From an uncultured Collinsella sp. (GTDB lineage Bacteria > Actinomycetota > Coriobacteriia > Coriobacteriales > Coriobacteriaceae): DNA of 15,469 bases. Below the pieces are notes generated by a model. It saw nothing but the letters and a program-made list of their open reading frames with translations. It made no database searches and had not been told where the DNA came from. Every line of letters begins with the position of its first letter. Positions within the stretch are counted from its first letter, which is position 1. This document shows positions 1 to 7,057 of this stretch, one piece after another. Where the stretch lies: contig CAADUS010000122.1 in NCBI GenBank assembly GCA_900752275.1, positions 1 through 15,469 of the forward strand. Reading direction: 5' to 3'. The position numbers and the translations under genes are program-made.

Positions 1-425
1 CCGACCTGCTGCTTGTTGATACCCTTGACGTTCACGTGGGTGTTGTCGGGAACCTCGAAGGTGATGCCCTCGGGAGCCTCGACGATCACGGGGTGCGAGA
101 AGCCCAGGGAGAACTCGAGGTTCTTGCCCTTCTGCTGCACGCGGTAACCGACGCCGGCGAGCTCGAGCTTCTTCTCGAAGCCCTCGGAAACGCCAACAAC
201 CATGTTGTGGATGAGGGCGCGGGTGAGGCCGTGGCGGGCACGGGTCTCACGCTCGTCGTCGGGACGGGAAACGGTGAGGACGTTGTCCTCGACGTTGATA
301 GCGAGCTTCTCAAAGACATCGAGCTCGAGCTGGCCCTTGGGGCCCTTGACGACAACGTTGTTGCCGTTGACTGCCACTTCGACTCCGGCGGGAATCTGGA
401 CAGGCTTATTACCGATACGAGACAC
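1..425 (-). CDS. rplF: 50S ribosomal protein L6 (partial, 3' end outside window)
   Basis: L6 binds 23S rRNA near the factor-binding region of the large subunit. The visible 141 codons begin MSRIGNKPVQIPAG, the usual L6 N-terminus, and contain the family pattern of a GPKG segment and later RALIHNMV and GYRV. About 38 C-terminal residues of the usual roughly 179 lie beyond base 1. The start is a GTG codon at 423-425, chosen because AAAGGAG lies 6 nt upstream and the protein then begins exactly where L6 proteins begin. It follows rpsH with a 33 nt gap, the normal spc operon order, and is probably co-transcribed with it. Confidence 0.96.
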   Translation of the reverse strand, partial: MSRIGNKPVQIPAGVEVAVNGNNVVVKGPKGQLELDVFEKLAINVEDNVLTVSRPDDERETRARHGLTRALIHNMVVGVSEGFEKKLELAGVGYRVQQKGKNLEFSLGFSHPVIVEAPEGITFEVPDNTHVNVKGINKQQV

Positions 426-458
426 GGTGATCTCCTTTCCTTCTACCTACCGACCGAA

Positions 459-857
459 TTACCAGACGTAAGCGATGATCTCGCCGCCGACGTTGTGCTT
501 GCGAGCATCGCGGTCGGTCATGACGCCATGGCTGGTGGAAATAATGGCGGTACCAAGGCCACCTCGGACGCGGGGCATGTCGGCAACGCCGGTGTACTTA
601 CGCAGGCCCGGCTTGGAAATGCGGCGGATGCCGTTGATGACCCTAGCCTTCTTGGGACCATACTTAAGCGTGATGTGCAGAGTCTTCTGGGGAACGGTGT
701 CCTCGACATCGTAGCCCTCGATGTAGCCCTCCTCGTGCAGAACACGAGCGATCTCGACGAGCTTCTTGCTGCTCGGCATGGAGACCGTGGCCTTGTTCAC
801 AGAGTTAGCGTTACGGATGCGCGTAAGCATATCTGCGATCGGGTCTGTAAGGTTCAT
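459..857 (-). CDS. rpsH: 30S ribosomal protein S8
   Basis: S8 is a primary 16S rRNA binding protein of the small-subunit platform, and in well-studied bacteria it represses its own operon at the translational level. The 132-residue product has the usual length. It starts MNLTDPIADMLTRIRNA and ends with the conserved C-terminal block around residues 99-132 (GGLGTAIISTSHGVMT and GGEIIAYVW), which forms the RNA-binding site. An AAGGAG-type ribosome site precedes the ATG. A 119 nt gap separates it from rpsN. That gap holds a short imperfect hairpin but no coding sequence. Confidence 0.98.
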   Translation of the reverse strand: MNLTDPIADMLTRIRNANSVNKATVSMPSSKKLVEIARVLHEEGYIEGYDVEDTVPQKTLHITLKYGPKKARVINGIRRISKPGLRKYTGVADMPRVRGGLGTAIISTSHGVMTDRDARKHNVGGEIIAYVW

Positions 858-976
858 ACAGATTCTCCTTCGTTCTTGATGAACACGTGCTCTTGGTTCT
901 TCGCCGCCCTTAACGGCAAAGCCTATTTAGCGCGTTTTCCCTGTTCCAAACTGATGCTTGAAACGCTGGTAGTGAC

Positions 977-1162
977 TTACCAGCTGGCCTTCTTAACGCC
1001 GGGAAGCTCGCCCTTGAGTGCAAGCTCACGGAAGCAGACACGGCACAGGCCGAACTTGCGGTACACAGAGTGCGGACGGCCGCAGCGCTGGCAGCGCGTG
1101 TACTCACGAGTAGAGAACTTCTGCTTGCGATTGCACTTGACGATCATCGATGTCTTAGCCAC
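977..1162 (-). CDS. rpsN: 30S ribosomal protein S14, zinc-binding type (type Z)
   Basis: S14 sits in the head of the small subunit and is needed for assembly. This is the short, 61-residue zinc form: C24xxC27 and C40xxC43 make a four-cysteine zinc site, and the protein ends in the typical KKASW. The long C-minus type (about 100 residues) is not seen here. The start ATG has a GAGGAGG ribosome site. It lies between rplE and rpsH, its standard spc position. Confidence 0.98.
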   Translation of the reverse strand: MAKTSMIVKCNRKQKFSTREYTRCQRCGRPHSVYRKFGLCRVCFRELALKGELPGVKKASW

Positions 1163-1196
1163 TTATATCCTCCTCACATAGAGTATTGTTCGCCCC

Positions 1197-1227
1197 AAGC
1201 GCCGCCCCCCTTGTGGGAACGGCGCTT
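1197..1227 (-). other. Intercistronic hairpin between rplE and rpsN
   Basis: An 8-bp perfect stem (AAGCGCCG with CGGCGCTT) closes a 15-nt loop that can itself pair CCC with GGG. It lies in the 80 nt gap between the rplE stop and the rpsN start. There is no run of U after it on the minus strand, so it is not a simple terminator. An mRNA processing or stability element, or a protein-binding site, is possible. Confidence 0.5.
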
Positions 1228-1242
1228 ATAGGGCAGGTGAAC

Positions 1243-1800
1243 CTATTTCTTGAACGGGAAACCGAAGGCGTCCAGAAGGGCCTTGGCCTCCTCATCGGTA
1301 TTGGCCGTGGTCACGAAGGTGATGTCCATACCACGCTGGTGATCGACGGAGTCGAAGTCGATCTCGGGGAAGATGAGCTGCTCGGTGACGCCCATGGAGA
1401 AGTTACCACGGCCGTCGAAGCTCTTGGCGGAGATACCGCGGAAGTCGCGGATACGGGGGATCGCGACGGAGGTCAGACGATCGAAGAACTCCCACATACG
1501 GTCGCCACGCAGGGTAACCTTGCAGCCGATCGGCATACCAGCGCGCAGGCGGAAGGTAGCGATGGACTTGCGGGCACGGGTGATCATCGGCTGCTGGCCG
1601 GTGATGGCGCGCAGGTCGCGCACGGCACCGTCGATGGCCTTGGAATCGGTAGCGGCCTCGCCGACACCCATGTTCACGACGATCTTCTCAAACTTGGGGA
1701 TCATCATGACGTTCTCGTACTGGAACTTGTCCTGAAGCTGCTGCTTGACCTCGTTGTTGTACTTGGTCTTCAGACGCGGCACATACTTCTCTTCTGCCAT
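1243..1800 (-). CDS. rplE: 50S ribosomal protein L5
   Basis: L5 binds 5S rRNA and contacts the P-site tRNA from the central protuberance. The 185-residue product matches the family length and pattern: IVVNMGVGEA at residues 41-50, ITGQQPMITRARKSIATFR at 66-84, RIRDFRGIS at 116-124, and a C-terminal FVTTANTDEEA. The ATG has AAGGAGTGAACA just upstream. In almost all bacteria rplX precedes rplE closely, but here no L24 coding sequence lies upstream in any frame. This gene therefore stands first in the visible ribosomal block and must be expressed from a promoter in 1801-2030, or else the junction is not natural. Confidence 0.98.
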   Translation of the reverse strand: MAEEKYVPRLKTKYNNEVKQQLQDKFQYENVMMIPKFEKIVVNMGVGEAATDSKAIDGAVRDLRAITGQQPMITRARKSIATFRLRAGMPIGCKVTLRGDRMWEFFDRLTSVAIPRIRDFRGISAKSFDGRGNFSMGVTEQLIFPEIDFDSVDHQRGMDITFVTTANTDEEAKALLDAFGFPFKK

Positions 1801-1937
1801 TGTTCACTCCTTCTTGGGGTTTTAAGCACGGGGCGTGGCCACGATGGGTTGTCCTCGTGCCTCCTGGCTGCATCCGCGCCGCTCATGGCATTTCGCGGTT
1901 TGGACTCGACGCAGCAGGAGCCGACAAAACAATCGGT

Positions 1938-1943
1938 ACTATA
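1938..1943 (-). promoter_or_regulatory. Possible -10 element upstream of rplE
   Basis: TATAGT on the minus strand, about 140 nt before the rplE start, is the best -10 match in the non-coding stretch 1801-2027. No good -35 sits at the expected distance. The rest of 1801-2027 shows no gene, tRNA or strong hairpin. The call is weak and rests mainly on rplE having no other visible source of transcription. Confidence 0.22.
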
Positions 1944-2027
1944 CGCGCATCGGGAGCGTATTTCCAGAAAAACATCTTCTGCCTGCACAACTCCACAACT
2001 CCCCCGCACAAATGGATCCCAAAAGCT

Positions 2028-2092
2028 GTTGCGGTGAAATAGTTCCTGGCCGACCGCCCGTCGGGCCCATCTAGGAACTATTTCACCGCAAC
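2028..2092. repeat. Long palindromic intergenic repeat, copy 1
   Basis: Two perfect 20-bp arms (2028-2047 and 2073-2092; the left arm begins GTTGCGGTGAAATAG) surround a 25-nt spacer that can continue the stem through CCGAC/GTCGG. The repeat starts 18 nt after the xdhC stop. The same arms recur at 4821-4887 with an unrelated spacer, so this is a dispersed repeat rather than a simple terminator. A copy placed just 3' of a gene may still stop or protect transcripts; on the minus strand a short AGCTTTT follows it. Confidence 0.85.
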
Positions 2093-2110
2093 TTATTGAT
2101 GGGGATGAGA

Positions 2111-3154
2111 TTAGCGCTTGCGGGGGACGAATTTGGTGCGGCGCAGGTGGATCATCTCGGCGGCGATGGAGATGGCGATCTCCTCGGGATCCTCCGCCTC
2201 GATGGCAACGCCAATCGGAAGGTGCAGCCCGTCGATTTGTTCCTGCGTAAAGCTCTCCTGTTCCAAGCGGGCCCGCACAAAGGCCGTCTTGCGACGCGAG
2301 CCCAGGCAACCCAAATAGGCGGGCTTGGCGCGCATCGCCTGAATCACCACGTCGATATCGGACTTGTGACCCGCCGTGGCAACGACCACCAAGTCGCGCG
2401 GACCGATGGGGCACAGCTCGCTCAGGTTCTTGTAATCGACCAGGCGTCGATCGTAGACACCGGGCACCCATTCGGGGGTCAGCGTACCGGGGCGGTCGTC
2501 ACAAGCCACGACGGCAAAGCCCGCCGCCGTGAGCACCCGCGCCGTTGCGGCGCCCACGTGGCCGCAGCCAAAGATATAGGTCAGGCCCTCGGGGCAGAGC
2601 GTCTCGATGTGCGCCGGGGGAATCTCGGAGGCGGCGTTGGTGTAGGTGACCTTACTCCCCTCCTCCACCAGCGAAAGCTCGGGGCAGCCCATTATGGTGC
2701 GGCGCGATGCCTCGCCATGGTACTCGGCCACATCGCCCTCGATCGCCTGGGTGACAAACGGTTCAAAGTCGATGACGAAGTCGCCGATGCGCCGATAGGC
2801 CAAAACGTCGGCAACCGACTGGAACAACGGCACCTGCGATACATCCAGGTGCAGATAGCACAGGCAGATGGCTCCGCCGCAGATCATGCCAGTATCGGAG
2901 TTCTCGCCGCCCATGGTGTAGCGGACCAGACGCGATTGCCCTGCGGCCAGCAGCTCGCGCGCCTCGTCCAGCGCAAAGAGCTCAATCTTGCCGCCGCCGA
3001 TGGTGCCCGCTTGGCTGCCATCGGCAAAGACGGCCATCCAGGCGCCCACGCCGCGCGGCGATGACCCTGCCGTACCGGCAACTACCACCAGCTCGCACGT
3101 CTTGCCAGCCTTCAGAGCGCCAAGCGCAGCATTCACCACATCGAGCTTTTCCAT
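2111..3154 (-). CDS. xdhC: XdhC/CoxI family molybdenum hydroxylase maturation protein
   Basis: XdhC-type proteins receive molybdenum cofactor, promote its sulfuration (and possibly selenation in this subgroup) and deliver it to xanthine dehydrogenase-like enzymes in the cytoplasm. The 347-residue product shows the XdhC/CoxI N-terminal domain (GSSPR at 30-34, GTIGGGKIE at 50-58, GMICGG at 89-94). A Rossmann-type C-terminal domain follows (FGCGHVGAATA at 195-205, AGHKSD at 261-266, YLGCLGSRRK at 280-289). The start ATG has AGGAA upstream. It follows yqeB by 9 nt, so the two form one transcription unit. The symbol is a family-level name; the exact partner enzyme is not in the window. Confidence 0.9.
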   Translation of the reverse strand: MEKLDVVNAALGALKAGKTCELVVVAGTAGSSPRGVGAWMAVFADGSQAGTIGGGKIELFALDEARELLAAGQSRLVRYTMGGENSDTGMICGGAICLCYLHLDVSQVPLFQSVADVLAYRRIGDFVIDFEPFVTQAIEGDVAEYHGEASRRTIMGCPELSLVEEGSKVTYTNAASEIPPAHIETLCPEGLTYIFGCGHVGAATARVLTAAGFAVVACDDRPGTLTPEWVPGVYDRRLVDYKNLSELCPIGPRDLVVVATAGHKSDIDVVIQAMRAKPAYLGCLGSRRKTAFVRARLEQESFTQEQIDGLHLPIGVAIEAEDPEEIAISIAAEMIHLRRTKFVPRKR

Positions 3155-3163
3155 TGCAATTTC

Positions 3164-3958
3164 CTATCCCTGGAATACACCGGTGAGCATGGCGAGCGCC
3201 TCGAGTACGCCGCCGCCGACCGACGTCGCCTTGTCCGAAATATAGTTGATATAGCTGGCATCGCCGCGCGGGTCGACGTCGGCGCACTTAAAGCCCTCGG
3301 TCACCTGAACGCCGTCGGCCAAAAGGCCGCGCAAGCAGCCGTCAATCTGCGTGACCATGGGAGTATCACCCGCATACCCGATCACATCGCCGGCACTCAC
3401 GATGTCGCCGATCGCGCGGTCGGACCTAAACACGCCGGCGGCGGGGCTGTGGATAACGCGCTCTTTGCCATAGCCGGCGATGATGCCCGGCACGCCCGTA
3501 TTGGGTTGGGGCGAGCCCTGGGTGATGACGCGGCCGAGGAAATGACCGCGCATGGTCTCGACCACGGCGTCGCAATCGACCGGCGCGGTAAAGCCCGGCC
3601 CTACCGCGATGACGGCAGGAGCCATGTCGCGCGTGGTGCCCAGATTGCGCTTAGCTAGAATCGCGTCTACCACGGCCGCGGGTCTAAGTTCGCCGAGCAT
3701 CTGTGCCTGGGGGTCCACCACCACGGCGACGTCTCCGGCCTCGGTAATTGCAAGCGCCTCTGCCGGCGTCTGCGCCAAGCGAGCGCGAATGCCCTCGACC
3801 TGGACCTCGCCCAGGCGAATGGCCTCGCAAAAACTGATTGTGCGACGGATGCACGTGGGGACCGCGATATCGGCCATGACAACCGACACGCCGGCGCGCA
3901 CCAAGCGAGCGGCGACGCCCGTGGCGATATCGCCGGCGCCGCGAACATAAACGAGCAT
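3164..3958 (-). CDS. yqeB: YqeB family selenium-dependent molybdenum hydroxylase accessory protein
   Basis: YqeB proteins occur almost only with selenium-dependent molybdenum hydroxylases and are thought to help make or insert the labile selenium cofactor; the reaction is not established. The 264-residue product begins with a Rossmann-like nucleotide-binding stretch (VRGAGDIATGVAARLVRAG, residues 5-23). It carries the family segments KRNLGTTRDMAP and GPGFTAPVDCDAVVETMRG and ends in a barrel-like part rich in glycine and valine. The ATG is preceded by GGGAGGTG. It is the first gene of the yqeB-xdhC unit and is divergent from yqeC across 102 nt. Confidence 0.9.
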   Translation of the reverse strand: MLVYVRGAGDIATGVAARLVRAGVSVVMADIAVPTCIRRTISFCEAIRLGEVQVEGIRARLAQTPAEALAITEAGDVAVVVDPQAQMLGELRPAAVVDAILAKRNLGTTRDMAPAVIAVGPGFTAPVDCDAVVETMRGHFLGRVITQGSPQPNTGVPGIIAGYGKERVIHSPAAGVFRSDRAIGDIVSAGDVIGYAGDTPMVTQIDGCLRGLLADGVQVTEGFKCADVDPRGDASYINYISDKATSVGGGVLEALAMLTGVFQG

Positions 3959-4060
3959 TCCCGGGGCACCTCCCTGTGCTACGGTTTGAGCAGAGCAAAA
4001 GCGGTTCGACCGCTACTCTGATGATTATTTATTATCACAGTATTATACGGCGGTGAACAG
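3959..4060. promoter_or_regulatory. Divergent promoter region between yqeB and yqeC
   Basis: This 102-nt gap is AT-rich in its right half. The sequence GTATTATAC at 4040-4048 holds TATTAT on the plus strand and TATAAT on the minus strand, overlapping by five bases, the arrangement seen in symmetric bidirectional promoters. The plus-strand element lies only about 14 nt before the yqeC ATG, so a start from it would leave almost no leader; a second AT-rich stretch at 4025-4035 may serve yqeC instead. No convincing -35 was found for either direction. Confidence 0.35.
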
Positions 4061-4795
4061 ATGGAAACGGTTAGCGGCAATCTTGCCTCGGCGCTCAGGA
4101 TCGAGCCAGGCATTACCGCGATTATCGGCAGCGGCGGCAAGTCGACGTTGCTCAAGACGCTGGGTCTCGAGCTCATGCGCGCCGGCGGCAGGGTGCTTCT
4201 CTGTACCACCACGCACATGTTTCCCGTCGCCGGTGTGCCATGGGACGGGTCGAACCGTCGCCTGGACGCCGCGCCTTGGCAGCCGGGGACCCTGCATGTT
4301 CCCGGCTGCACCTGCGAGGCATGCGCGGGCATGAGCCGCGGAAGTATCTGCCAGGCGGGTGTTTTGGACCCGGAGACAGGTAAGCTCTCCTCCCCTGCCG
4401 AGCCGCTCGACGAGCTGGCGCAGCGCTTTGACTATGTGTTGGCCGAGGCAGATGGCAGCAAGCGACTCCCACTCAAGGCCCACGCCGCCTGGGAGCCGGT
4501 TATTCCTGCCGGCACTGCCAACGTCATCTGGATCGTCGGCGCCTCAGGCTTGGGCAAGCCCATCAACGAAGCCGTCCACCGCCCCGAGCTCTTTTGCGAG
4601 CGTTGCGGCTGCGAGCTCACCGATATCGCCACGCCCGAGCGCGTCGCCCAGGTGCTCAATGCCGAGATGCAGGCGCTGGGACTCAGCACCGCACGCGTCA
4701 TGCTCAACCAAATCGACACGCTCAGCGACCCCACGATGGTCGACCGCTTCGAGGCAGCTCTCGACCGCCCCATCGTCGCCACCAGCCTCAAATAG
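4061..4795 (+). CDS. yqeC: YqeC family selenium-dependent hydroxylase accessory ATPase
   Basis: YqeC is a predicted P-loop protein of the selenium-dependent molybdenum hydroxylase system; its exact step is unknown. The 244-residue product has a Walker A motif GSGGKSTLL at residues 23-31, a family block LAEADGSKRLPLKAH followed by WEPVIP in the middle, and a cysteine-rich segment CTCEACAGMSRGSIC whose spacing suggests metal binding. GGCGGTGA before the ATG is a moderate ribosome site. It is the only plus-strand gene in the metabolic cluster and converges on hyuA, with a palindromic repeat between them. Confidence 0.88.
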   Translation: METVSGNLASALRIEPGITAIIGSGGKSTLLKTLGLELMRAGGRVLLCTTTHMFPVAGVPWDGSNRRLDAAPWQPGTLHVPGCTCEACAGMSRGSICQAGVLDPETGKLSSPAEPLDELAQRFDYVLAEADGSKRLPLKAHAAWEPVIPAGTANVIWIVGASGLGKPINEAVHRPELFCERCGCELTDIATPERVAQVLNAEMQALGLSTARVMLNQIDTLSDPTMVDRFEAALDRPIVATSLK

Positions 4796-4820
4796 CCGGC
4801 GCTGCCCCAGCAGACCTATA

Positions 4821-4887
4821 AGTTGCGGTGGAATAGTTCCTGAAACGGCCTATTTGGCGGCTAAACAGGAACTATTTCACCGCAACT
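4821..4887. repeat. Long palindromic intergenic repeat, copy 2
   Basis: Arms of 22 bp (4821-4842 and 4866-4887) pair with a single G/T mismatch around a 23-nt spacer that contains GCC-TATTT-GGC. The arms match those at 2028-2092 while the spacer differs. It sits between the convergent yqeC and hyuA stops, so it may also act as a two-way transcription end. The pair of repeats brackets exactly the xdhC-yqeB-yqeC module. Confidence 0.85.
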
Positions 4888-4913
4888 GCGAAGGGAATCC
4901 GGCGCCCTTCTTG

Positions 4914-6281
4914 TTAGCGGGGGACGTAGCGGCCGGGTTGGGCTCCGGTGGGCTCGCCATCGCACGCGGCCAGCACGCCGTTCACAAACACGGCTTTGGC
5001 GCGACCATGCGCCTCAAAGCCCTCGAGCGGCGTGTAGTCCACAGCCTGATGCTGCGTCGCAGCGCTAATGGTCCAGCGCGCCTTGGGATCCCACACGCAC
5101 ACATCGGCATCGGAGCCCTCGGCAAGACATCCCTTGCGCGGATACATGCCAAAGACGCGCGCCGGGTTCTCGCTCATCAAGCGGCACAGATCCTCGGGGC
5201 CCAGCTGTCCCTCAAAGCTCGTAGCGATCGCGACGGGGCGATGCTCCACACCGGGCCCGCCGTTGGGAATCGCGCGGAAGTCGTCGCGTCCGCGGTCCTT
5301 TTGCCCGTGTAGGTTAAAGCTGCAGTGGTCGGTCGCAATCGTATCGATCTCGCCTGCCACAAGTGCCTCGCGCAGTGCCGCACGGTCGCCGGCATGGCGC
5401 AGCGGCGGGCTCATCACATATTTGGCACCCGCAAAGCCGTCCTCGCCCTGCTCCAAGTAGCAAGTATCGTCGAGCATCAGATACTGAGGGCAGGTCTCGA
5501 CATAGATATTCTTCTGCCCGCGCGCCTTGGCGGCACGGATGGCCTCGAGCCCCAACTTGGTCGAAAGGTGCACCACGTTGACCGGTGCGTCGCCGGCCAG
5601 GTGCGCCAGATATAGCAGACGGCTCACGGCCTCGGCCTCGCACACATCCGGACGGCTGAGTGCATGCCCCTCGGGCCCATAAATCCCTTGCTCGTACACG
5701 CGCTTCTGCAGTTCGTTCACCAACGTGCCGTTCTCGCAATGCACGCACAGGATACCGCCCAGGCGCTTGAGTTCCTCCAGCACCTCGAGGGTCTCGGCAT
5801 CGTCCAAGCGCAGGTGGTCGTAGGCAAAGTAGGTCTTAAACGACAATACGCCCGCCTCGCGCATGGCGGAGAGGTCGGCACGGTTGCGCTCATTCCACTC
5901 GGCAAGCGCCATATGAAAAGCGTAGTTGGCCGTGCAGGTGCCGTCGGCGCGGTGATGCCACTCGGCAAGGGCATCGGGCATGGTCACGCCGCGATCGGCC
6001 GTCGCATAGTCCACGATGGTCGTGGTGCCGCCGCAGGCAGCCGCACGCGTACCGGTCTCAAAGCTATCGGCCGTCCAATCCATACCGGTCCAGCACTGCA
6101 TGTGCGTATGGGCATCGATAAAGCCGGGGAACACCCAGCAGCCCGCGGCATCCTGGATGGTATCGCCCTCGCCCGGCTCGATCGTCGCGGCAATCCGCGC
6201 AATCTTGTCGCCCTCCATGGCAAGATCGGCGCGGCGAAGCCCCTGGGGCGTCACAAGCGCGCCATTTTTGATAATGATCAT
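4914..6281 (-). CDS. hyuA: Dihydropyrimidinase/hydantoinase family cyclic amidohydrolase
   Basis: This enzyme family opens cyclic amide rings such as dihydropyrimidines and hydantoins; HyuA of purine clusters is expected to hydrolyse a ring derived from urate breakdown. The 455-residue product is a complete amidohydrolase with a two-metal site: H58 and H60 in FIDAHTHMQ, the carbamylated lysine K149 in SFKTYFAY, H181 in CVHCENG, H238 in VVHLST and D318 in IATDHCSF. All the expected ligands are present. The start MIIIK has a TAAGGAG ribosome site that overlaps the mocA stop codon 8 nt upstream, which suggests translational coupling. The symbol follows the E. coli cluster name; the true substrate is not proven by sequence. 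Confidence 0.9.
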   Translation of the reverse strand: MIIIKNGALVTPQGLRRADLAMEGDKIARIAATIEPGEGDTIQDAAGCWVFPGFIDAHTHMQCWTGMDWTADSFETGTRAAACGGTTTIVDYATADRGVTMPDALAEWHHRADGTCTANYAFHMALAEWNERNRADLSAMREAGVLSFKTYFAYDHLRLDDAETLEVLEELKRLGGILCVHCENGTLVNELQKRVYEQGIYGPEGHALSRPDVCEAEAVSRLLYLAHLAGDAPVNVVHLSTKLGLEAIRAAKARGQKNIYVETCPQYLMLDDTCYLEQGEDGFAGAKYVMSPPLRHAGDRAALREALVAGEIDTIATDHCSFNLHGQKDRGRDDFRAIPNGGPGVEHRPVAIATSFEGQLGPEDLCRLMSENPARVFGMYPRKGCLAEGSDADVCVWDPKARWTISAATQHQAVDYTPLEGFEAHGRAKAVFVNGVLAACDGEPTGAQPGRYVPR

Positions 6282-6289
6282 GTTGCTCC

Positions 6290-6904
6290 TTATTGATTAA
6301 TACTGTTGGCTACGCGATCAAAATACGAGCAGGCCGCGATATGCTCCGTTATGCGTCGCTGGCCCTTGGCGGTATCGACATCCCACAGCTCATAGGCACG
6401 CGCTTCGACCAACATCACATCGGTACGGTCCTTGAGAATCGAGCCCCCGCCGTCCTTGCCCTCAAGACACATAAGTGCATCGAACAGTTCCGCCGGAAAG
6501 AGCACCGGGCTCGAAGGCTCACCGTTGCACGCAAGACGCACCGGATGCTTGCGGCCACGCTCGTCAAATGCACGAACCATAGCCTCAAAAGAATCCGAAC
6601 TCACGAGCGGCTGGTCGCCCGGCAAAAAGAGGCAACCTTTCCAGTTGCGTTCGACTCCCCACGAAAGGCCCGCACGGACGCTTTCGCTGCGCAGCTCGCC
6701 ATCATGCAGCACGCACGGGCAATGCTTGTCCTCGCAAATCTGGGCGACCTCGGGCCAACGCGTCGAAACCACGACGTCAAAGCCCCGGGGAACCGAATCG
6801 ATAGTCCGGGCAATCAGCGGCTTGCCATAGATATCGGCGAGCATCTTGTTGGAGCCAAACCGCTTGCCCTCGCCCGAAGCCATAATGACGCAACCAAGTT
6901 TCAT
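6290..6904 (-). CDS. mocA: MocA-like molybdenum cofactor cytidylyltransferase (NTP transferase)
   Basis: MocA/YgfJ proteins transfer CMP to molybdopterin to make the dinucleotide cofactor used by xanthine dehydrogenase-type enzymes. The 204-residue product has the nucleotide-binding loop MASGEGKRFGSNKM at residues 8-21 and the metal/nucleotide motif LPGDQPLV at 94-101. The family segment with SSPVLF follows at about 131-136. The frame is open a further 30 codons upstream, but the chosen ATG has GGGGAGGTG before it and gives the standard MKLGCVIMASG start, so the longer form is unlikely. It is placed after a terminator behind ygeW and overlaps the hyuA ribosome site at its stop. Any promoter must be in 6905-6992; TACGAT there is a weak candidate -10. 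Confidence 0.9.
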   Translation of the reverse strand: MKLGCVIMASGEGKRFGSNKMLADIYGKPLIARTIDSVPRGFDVVVSTRWPEVAQICEDKHCPCVLHDGELRSESVRAGLSWGVERNWKGCLFLPGDQPLVSSDSFEAMVRAFDERGRKHPVRLACNGEPSSPVLFPAELFDALMCLEGKDGGGSILKDRTDVMLVEARAYELWDVDTAKGQRRITEHIAACSYFDRVANSINQ

Positions 6905-6992
6905 GGCGACACCTCCCCTGAAGCCATCGTACCCATAACTCGCGCCGCGGGGCACCCACATCGAAAGCGTTTGTCCCGCACGCCCACGATGC

Positions 6993-7033
6993 AAAAAAGA
7001 GGGGCACCCCGCCGGTTGGCAGAGTGCCCACTC
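6993..7033 (-). terminator. Intrinsic terminator after ygeW
   Basis: On the minus strand GAG(T)GGGCAC pairs with GTGCCCCTC, a 9-bp stem with one bulge, followed directly by six U residues. It begins 25 nt after the ygeW stop. It separates ygeW from mocA-hyuA, so those two probably have their own promoter or rely on read-through. Confidence 0.85.
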
Positions 7034-7057
7034 TACATGGTTTACCTCAACCCGGCT

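Noticed and set aside
36..1181. Plus-strand open frame across the ribosomal genes
   Set aside because: It lies opposite rplF, rpsH and rpsN, which are certain; its product has no recognisable feature.
1801..2030. Possible remnant of rplX upstream of rplE
   Set aside because: All three minus-strand frames were read; none shows the L24 KOW motif or the usual C-terminal end, so no remnant is claimed.
2028..2092. Plain intrinsic terminator of xdhC
   Set aside because: The arms recur with a different loop at 4821-4887 and no proper U run follows directly, so a dispersed repeat explains it better, though a side role in ending transcripts is possible.
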